The translations under genes and the position numbers were made by a program. The notes beneath the pieces are model-generated. The model was not told where the DNA came from. It ran no database searches and was given only the letters and a program-made list of their open reading frames with translations. From Bacteroidia bacterium (lineage in GTDB: Bacteria; Bacteroidota; Bacteroidia; J057), in contig JAWKNO010000003.1 in NCBI GenBank assembly GCA_041391665.1, positions 1,736,001-1,800,000 on the forward strand: a DNA stretch of 64,000 nt, given 5' to 3'. This document shows positions 58,756 through 64,000 of this stretch, one piece after another (position 1 is the stretch's first letter; the number at the start of each line of letters is the position of its first letter).

Positions 58756-61700
58756 CTACCGCAACATAATCCGTCGGGATTCTCTTGCCTCTCCGGATGA
58801 GAAAACCAACAAATACAGTCCTCTGGCTATGCCAGGGGACATTTTTATTTCATACCTGCCCGATCCACTCAGCCTGCCGAGTGATTTTTCCATAACCAGT
58901 CTGCCCTGTGGATCAAAAATCCGGACGATGTAATCACCCGCAACTGCCGACTCTACCCATAAGGTCATGTCGCCGTATGTAGGGTTTGGAAATACATCCC
59001 AACTAACCACAGAAAGTGATTTTTCAATCCCTACGGTATTGATGGTAACCTCCGATATCATCGTGTCACTGCCACAAAGATTGCTGACAATCTGCGTAAC
59101 GGTATAAGTCCCATTGACGGCATACTCGTGCACGGGCTCTCTGAAGGTAGAGGTTTTCCCATCACCAAAATCCCACAACCACGAACTACTGCCGGCTGAG
59201 GTATCCTGAAAGCCTACGGCACCACCGGTAATGTTAAAGAAAAATCCCGCCGCAGGCAGTGTATCGGTATATACCAGTGTAAAGGTATCGGTAAATGCTA
59301 TACATCCCTGACTGTCTGTCACCGTCGCCGAATACCCTCCGGGAAGCAGATTTTGCGGATCTTCAATCGTATCGCCATGGCTCCATAAGAAAACAAACGG
59401 AGGAGTACCACCAAACACTAACAGGTCAATCGATCCATTGGCCAGATCGATACAGGAAGCATCTGTCAGCCCTGATTTTATGGCAAATAAGGAGTCTGGC
59501 TGGTTAATGGTAAAATTTTCAGTCAGCGTACACCCCAAGGCATCGGTTAGTACTACCGAATAGGTTCCTGCACCAAATCCAATGGCCAGGCTGTCAGTTT
59601 GGCCATCAGACCACGAAAATCCATATCCACCGGTACCGCCACCAGCCGAAACAGCAATCTTCCCGTCATTTTCTCCATAACAGGAAACATCGGTAGTTTC
59701 TCCTGAAAGGGTAAGGATGGGATTTTCTGTCAGCGTAACGGGCCCCGCAGACCGCGTACACCCTTTGTCATCGACGACAGTAAGCGAATACGTACCGGCT
59801 GGCACGCCCGTAAGATCTTCGGTGGACGCCCCATTGTTCCACGAATACGTAAAAGGCTGAGCACCTCCGTTTACCAAAACATCAATCTCGCCGGTAGAAT
59901 CTCCCCCACACAAAATATTTGTAGTTAATATCGGGATAACCGTTAAGGATTTGGCCATGGATATACGGATTGTATCACGGGCAACCATTCCCAGGGTATC
60001 CGTGACAGTAACGGTAATGGTGCTGTCTGAGAAGTCGAATCCAGCAGTATTATAAAGGTGAATGACAGGCGCAGTAGATCCTGTGGACCATTGGTAACTG
60101 TACCCGGCATTACCCGCTACGAGTGAATCCCCATCACAAAAAAAGCGGTCAGGTCCAAGGTTCACATTGGGCACGGCTGCGATTGTAAAATCATCAAAAG
60201 CAAACCCATCGTCGGTCTGAAATCCATCAGAGCCGAAGGCAAACCGAAGCCGAACGGAGGGCTGCCCGATAAGTGCCGAAGGCAATTTGTGTTGTGCTCT
60301 CACCCAACCACCGGAACTATTCGCTGTGCTGGCACGGCCGGTCCAGCCAAGCAACTGGCCTCCGGGGTTTCCGTTGATCGAGTTGTCATTATACCAATGG
60401 TCAGGGTCGCCATAATTGCCAATGGCTGTCCAGGTTTTGCCACCGTCGGTGGAAGACTGAAGCACCGCGCCATCCCAGCTAAACTCACTTTCCCACCAGA
60501 TTTTCATGGCTAAATGGTATTTGCTGTTGGCATTGCTCAAGTCAAAACATGGGCTGCTGACAAACGAGTTTTCGTTCACATTGTAGTTTCCCGATGCATT
60601 GGTGATCCAGGCATACATGCCGGAAGCTGCATGGTCGATGGTATCATTGGCAGGAATACCACGCTCCCAACTGGAGTTTGCCCCACCCGCAGCCCAGCCG
60701 CCTGTACCCGCTTCAAAGTTTTGGAAATAAGGGAATGATGTGACGTTCAGTAAATTGTTGACAGCAAAATCGATGGTGTCATTGTGAATATTTCCATCGC
60801 CGGTGAGGTTGACGCTGATCTCGATGAGATGATTTCCCGGCGCGGTCAGGTTAGCTAATGCGGAGAACGTATAAGTGGTTGTATCTCCCGGCAATAATGT
60901 GCCGGGTATGGTTTCCGGCGTTACCGGGCTTCCGCCATCTACGGTAAAGGTGGCTTTGATCGAGTTTGCATTTAGCTGGCCGATATTCGTCACCCGAAAG
61001 GACACCGCTTCCATTCCCAACCCACACCCTTCATCAACCGGCGACAATACTTCCACGGGCAGAAGGTCAAATGGCGGTATTACAAATGGCGTAAAGGAAT
61101 AGTAACTATTGTCAGAATTAACAGATCCTCCGGCAGTCATTGCTGTGCTGGCTGTACCGTACTGAATCGCAAAAGAACTGTTGGACTGAACGCCTACTGT
61201 AGCTGTAACCGCAGTCGTATTGGGACTGCCATACATATCGACGATATATATTTTATTGGTGGTTTCTTCCAGAACAGCGGCTACATAAGTAAAATCAGCT
61301 GTACCCCATTCGAAGGAAGACCATCTTACCCAAAATTGCCGGTTGGGAAAAGTACCAAACGTTTTGGTATAGACCTGGTCATTGCTACCTGTCGGAGGGT
61401 TTATGGTAAACTGATCCCAGAAACATGCGATCGTTTTGCCGGGAAGCGCACTTGTAGGAAGAAACTGATTATTGTTGGGCAATAAAGAGGCACCAGGCTC
61501 GAATGTAAGCAGACCGTTGGCACTGACTTTTACTGTAGTTACTGCAGTTCCGTAATAATTAAATGCAAATGGTATGGTTACATTATTTGACCATTGATTG
61601 ACGGAAAGAAGGCCATTGAGAATGCTGGTCCAACCTACAGTTTCAAAATCAGACTCATTGTTGAGTCCCCCCGGATTTCCTGCATTCGAATGATACAGGG

Positions 61701-61812
61701 GCGTATAGGAAATCTGCGCATGCAGGGGTAGTACGAGTGCCATGCTCAGAAACAGAAACCAGCAAAAACTCCGTAATCCTGCATTCATGTTTGAGTGGTA
61801 ATTTTTTTTCAT
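58756..61812 (-). CDS. large secreted adhesin-like protein with SprB repeats, PKD domain and type IX sorting domain
   Basis: The 1018-residue protein (start 61812 or ATG 61788, before MNAGLRSF) has a signal peptide, an N-terminal beta domain (NVTIPFAFNYYGTAVTTVKV), CARDB-like and MAM/jellyroll-like regions (PYFQNFEAGTGGWAAGG, RLRFAFGSDGFQTDDGFAFD), three SprB repeats (pattern GGxxPFxxxWxxG...GxYxxxVTDxxGC) near 640-850, a PKD domain (SWLWDFGDGKTSTF) and a T9SS type A tail (WDVFPNPTYGDMTL to ARGLYLLVFSSGE). It is exported by T9SS to the surface; SprB repeats occur in gliding adhesins. It converges on the glucan operon with one base between. Confidence 0.9.
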   Translation of the reverse strand: MKKNYHSNMNAGLRSFCWFLFLSMALVLPLHAQISYTPLYHSNAGNPGGLNNESDFETVGWTSILNGLLSVNQWSNNVTIPFAFNYYGTAVTTVKVSANGLLTFEPGASLLPNNNQFLPTSALPGKTIACFWDQFTINPPTGSNDQVYTKTFGTFPNRQFWVRWSSFEWGTADFTYVAAVLEETTNKIYIVDMYGSPNTTAVTATVGVQSNSSFAIQYGTASTAMTAGGSVNSDNSYYSFTPFVIPPFDLLPVEVLSPVDEGCGLGMEAVSFRVTNIGQLNANSIKATFTVDGGSPVTPETIPGTLLPGDTTTYTFSALANLTAPGNHLIEISVNLTGDGNIHNDTIDFAVNNLLNVTSFPYFQNFEAGTGGWAAGGANSSWERGIPANDTIDHAASGMYAWITNASGNYNVNENSFVSSPCFDLSNANSKYHLAMKIWWESEFSWDGAVLQSSTDGGKTWTAIGNYGDPDHWYNDNSINGNPGGQLLGWTGRASTANSSGGWVRAQHKLPSALIGQPSVRLRFAFGSDGFQTDDGFAFDDFTIAAVPNVNLGPDRFFCDGDSLVAGNAGYSYQWSTGSTAPVIHLYNTAGFDFSDSTITVTVTDTLGMVARDTIRISMAKSLTVIPILTTNILCGGDSTGEIDVLVNGGAQPFTYSWNNGASTEDLTGVPAGTYSLTVVDDKGCTRSAGPVTLTENPILTLSGETTDVSCYGENDGKIAVSAGGGTGGYGFSWSDGQTDSLAIGFGAGTYSVVLTDALGCTLTENFTINQPDSLFAIKSGLTDASCIDLANGSIDLLVFGGTPPFVFLWSHGDTIEDPQNLLPGGYSATVTDSQGCIAFTDTFTLVYTDTLPAAGFFFNITGGAVGFQDTSAGSSSWLWDFGDGKTSTFREPVHEYAVNGTYTVTQIVSNLCGSDTMISEVTINTVGIEKSLSVVSWDVFPNPTYGDMTLWVESAVAGDYIVRIFDPQGRLVMEKSLGRLSGSGRYEIKMSPGIARGLYLLVFSSGEARESRRIMLR

Positions 61813-61888
61813 AGATGTACCCCAAAACTACATAAAGTGCGAGGGGAAATAAAACGAATCTTTCACCTACTCTTTCATAAAAACCCAT

Positions 61889-61921
61889 AAAAAAAAAGGG
61901 AAAGACCAATGGATCTTTCCC
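61889..61921 (-). terminator. rho-independent terminator of the glutamate dehydrogenase gene
   Basis: On the minus strand GGGAAAGA (61921-61914), an 8-base loop and TCTTTCCC (61905-61898) are followed by nine T residues. It lies 30 bases after the stop. Confidence 0.88.
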
Positions 61922-61951
61922 CAATAATAGTTTTGCGTCCCAAAAGAAGAA

Positions 61952-63223
61952 TCAGAAATTTCCTTCGAGGTCAATACCTGTAGCCAGTCTTTCGATCGCC
62001 ACGATATAGGCTGCAATCCTCATGGAGCATTCGTATTCTTTGTGGGTTTCATATACCCGTTCAAATGCTTCGGTAAGAATCGGAAGTGTTTTGGCCTGAA
62101 TTTCCTCTTCTGAGTAATAATGTCCGCGGCGGTTTTGTACCCATTCGAAGTAGGAAACCGTTACACCGCCAGAATTGGCAAGGATATCGGGCACAATCAT
62201 TACCCCTTTGGCGTCGAGAATTTCGTCGGCATCGGAGGAGACGGGGCCGTTGGCACCTTCTACGATAAGTTTAGCCTGGATATTGCCTGCGTTGGCGGGC
62301 GTGATTACGTTCTCAATGGCTGCAGGAACAAGCACATCTACACGGAGGGTGAGCAACTCTTCGTTGGTAATTCTCGCACCGCCGTCAAATCCTTCAAGGC
62401 TTCCGTGGTTGCGCATATGTTTGATTGCAGCGCGAATATCAATTCCTTCTTCGCGATAGAAACCACCGGTATTGTCGCTGATTGCCTGAATCTTCAGGCC
62501 TTTGTCGGCAAGAAATTTTGCAGCCCAACTACCCACATTTCCAAATCCGTGGATGGCACAGGTACATTCTTCGGGTTTAAGCGCCAGTTTTTCCATAGCG
62601 AGCATTGCAGAAAGCATAACGCCCCAGCCGGTGGCAGGCACACGGCCTTTGGATCCGCCAAGGTGGAGTGGTTTGCCCGTTACGACACCCGGTGTATAGC
62701 CGTATGTACGTGAATACTCGTGATAGATCCAGGCCATTTCCCGCTGACTTGTGCCCATATCCGGTGCCGGAATGTCGGAATCTTCCCCAAAAACATCTTT
62801 CAGTGCCCGTGTGTAAGCGCGGGTAATGCGCTCCAGTTCATCCGTGCTGCGAACCTTCGGGTTAAGGGTAATCCCTCCTTTTGCGCCGCCGTAGGGAAGT
62901 CCTACAAGCGCACACTTGAAAGTCATCCACCCTGCCAGTGCTTTCACCTCGTCGAGATCCACAAAAGGCGCAAATCGAATCCCACCTTTTGATGGTCCCA
63001 TGACGGTAGAATGAATGACACGGAAACCTTCAAATACACGCGTTGTGCCGTCGTCAAGTTTGACAGGGAGGTTCACGTTGATCACCCTTTCGGGAGCGCC
63101 GAGGATATCCCTGAACCGCTGGTCCAGACTGATGAGATCCGCAGCTTCATTGAATCTGGCCATGAACGAATCATACGCCGATGGCCGTTTCTCCTGAGCA
63201 ATGGTAGCCTTAATTTCTGCCAT
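61952..63223 (-). CDS. glutamate dehydrogenase (Glu/Leu/Phe/Val family)
   Basis: The 423-residue cytoplasmic enzyme starts at ATG 63223 (MAEIKATIAQ); an upstream ATG at 63253 gives an unneeded leader. Active-site block LVGLPYGGAKGGITLNP with the catalytic Lys and PAPDMGTSQREMAWI are present, as is the NAD(P) motif IHGFGNVGSWAA and a final ANSGGVTVSYFEWVQN. It interconverts glutamate and 2-oxoglutarate plus ammonia. Length fits the short hexameric class. A clear terminator follows. Cofactor preference cannot be fixed by eye. Confidence 0.94.
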   Translation of the reverse strand: MAEIKATIAQEKRPSAYDSFMARFNEAADLISLDQRFRDILGAPERVINVNLPVKLDDGTTRVFEGFRVIHSTVMGPSKGGIRFAPFVDLDEVKALAGWMTFKCALVGLPYGGAKGGITLNPKVRSTDELERITRAYTRALKDVFGEDSDIPAPDMGTSQREMAWIYHEYSRTYGYTPGVVTGKPLHLGGSKGRVPATGWGVMLSAMLAMEKLALKPEECTCAIHGFGNVGSWAAKFLADKGLKIQAISDNTGGFYREEGIDIRAAIKHMRNHGSLEGFDGGARITNEELLTLRVDVLVPAAIENVITPANAGNIQAKLIVEGANGPVSSDADEILDAKGVMIVPDILANSGGVTVSYFEWVQNRRGHYYSEEEIQAKTLPILTEAFERVYETHKEYECSMRIAAYIVAIERLATGIDLEGNF

Positions 63224-63370
63224 GATAATTAAATGATTTTTTGCTTTTTGCAATAGTTTCAGGTATAAGACAAAAGGCTAATTTATACAATGCTGAGGGA
63301 CATTTCAAACACTGATTTTCAATATATTAAACATTTAAAAGAATGTTATTTTCATTGAAAATTTTCAAAA

Positions 63371-64000
63371 TCAAAGCAAAGAAAAATATAAAAACAGGAA
63401 AGGTACGGACACATAAATTCCGTCAAACCGATCCAGTATTCCGCCGTGCCCCGGCAAAATATTTCCCGAATCCTTAATGGCCATACTCCGCTTGAACATG
63501 GATTCGACCAAATCTCCAAGCTGACTTGTGATACTAATGATCAATGCGACAACCACCCACCGGAAACTCTCCGGAGCCAGCAGATAATCCAGCAATAAAC
63601 CTGTACCTGCACATAGTACTGCTGCACCGATCGCTCCTTCCCAGGTTTTTTTCGGGCTGATGCGCGGAAACAACGGTCTTTTCCCCATAAACCTTCCGAC
63701 AAAATATGCCCCGGAGTCAAGTATCCAGGTCAGCCCCAAAATACCCATCGGCAAAGCCGGATCATAATCCATGATAAGGGCCGGGACGGACATTCGGTAA
63801 AACAAAAACAGCGGAAGGTAACAATAGACCAGACTCATCAGGATCGCGCTCAGAATCTGTACCGGTTGTACAACTTTGGAATCATATAACATTGTTATTG
63901 CCAGAACCGGAAAGGCCATCACGCCCGCGAGTATATAGGGGGTGGCAGGCATTTCCAGAATCGTATCTGCCACAATCTCCAGTAAAAGCAAAATCCAGAC
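63371..64000 (-). CDS. cdsA: phosphatidate cytidylyltransferase, C-terminal part (5' end beyond the window)
   Basis: The frame is open to the last base of the window (codons upstream of 63991 read VWIL with no start), so this is the C-terminal 209 residues of a protein usually about 270 long. Five or more membrane segments are present, and the full CDP-diglyceride signature SMFKRSMAIKDSG...PGHGGILDRFD is intact. It makes CDP-diacylglycerol from phosphatidate and CTP in the membrane, the substrate for phospholipid synthases such as the Pcs in this window. Confidence 0.94.
   Translation of the reverse strand, partial: VWILLLLEIVADTILEMPATPYILAGVMAFPVLAITMLYDSKVVQPVQILSAILMSLVYCYLPLFLFYRMSVPALIMDYDPALPMGILGLTWILDSGAYFVGRFMGKRPLFPRISPKKTWEGAIGAAVLCAGTGLLLDYLLAPESFRWVVVALIISITSQLGDLVESMFKRSMAIKDSGNILPGHGGILDRFDGIYVSVPFLFLYFSLL

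Noticed and set aside
61952..63223. Leucine or phenylalanine dehydrogenase as the identity of the Glu/Leu/Phe/Val enzyme
   Set aside because: Length of about 420 residues and the PAPDMGTSQREMAWI block fit glutamate dehydrogenase better than the shorter Leu/Phe enzymes.

Overview
The window comes from a free-living, probably aquatic member of the Bacteroidota, most like the Saprospirales/Lewinella group. Placement at that level is inference from gene content, not from a marker tree. Supporting signs are a SusC/SusD polysaccharide utilisation locus, four secreted proteins with type IX secretion (T9SS) C-terminal sorting domains, SprB, SBBP and LVIVD repeat proteins, a bacterial GGGP synthase, and Bacteroidota-type promoters (TTG or TTTG, about 19-21 bases, then TAnnTTTG) in front of both tRNA genes and the sirtuin gene. 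About 50 protein genes, two tRNAs (Ser-GGA, Leu-CAG) and several decayed elements are visible. There is no rRNA, CRISPR array, prophage or complete insertion sequence.

Layout. 1-5 kb: sugar oxidation genes. A GMC oxidoreductase (cut by the window start) and its small partner subunit run on the plus strand. A minus-strand operon denD - TIM-barrel isomerase - ThuA faces them. Between them lies an array of about 110-122 bp tandem repeats. 5-8 kb: a nucleotidyltransferase, an unrecognised helical protein, and a tRNA-Ser/GIY-YIG module with a partial, decayed duplicate. 8-15 kb: SCP2 protein, zinc-less sirtuin, TonB receptor, a tandem pair of beta-barrel proteins, an LVIVD lipoprotein. 15-19 kb: phosphatidylcholine synthase divergent from a transporter that closely resembles the animal high-affinity choline transporter, followed by a PfkB kinase and a HAD phosphatase; then a deleted ATPase pseudogene. 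19.6-28.4 kb: ispF, an unusual zinc-ribbon/DUF4178-type operon, an FG-GAP T9SS protein, murF, an M1 peptidase and tRNA-Leu. 28.6-35 kb: small unknowns, Uma2 protein, metallophosphoesterase, a secreted EF-hand/coiled-coil protein, EamA transporter. 35-41.5 kb: a duplicated-domain unknown, then a probable minus-strand operon GGGP synthase - lipoprotein - FAH hydrolase - M23 protein - kynureninase. 41.6-46 kb: secreted peptidylarginine-deiminase-like enzyme and an SBBP-repeat T9SS protein.

46-58.8 kb is a beta-glucan (laminarin-type) utilisation locus: a membrane propeller/Y_Y_Y/LuxR-type regulator, then a T9SS carbohydrate-binding protein, SusC, SusD, a PKD-like surface lipoprotein and two GH16 lipoproteins, all on the plus strand. 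Between regulator and operon sit two 22-base direct repeats exactly 32 bases apart, upstream of a -7 box without a good -33 box. They are a good candidate for the activator's binding site. The window closes with an SprB/PKD T9SS protein, glutamate dehydrogenase, and the 3' part of cdsA, which makes the CDP-diacylglycerol that Pcs consumes.

The most interesting items are the choline-uptake/phosphatidylcholine pair with a shared palindrome, the direct-repeat operator of the glucan locus, the tRNA-Ser/GIY-YIG partial duplication, and the uncharacterised zinc-ribbon membrane operon at 20.2-23.1 kb.
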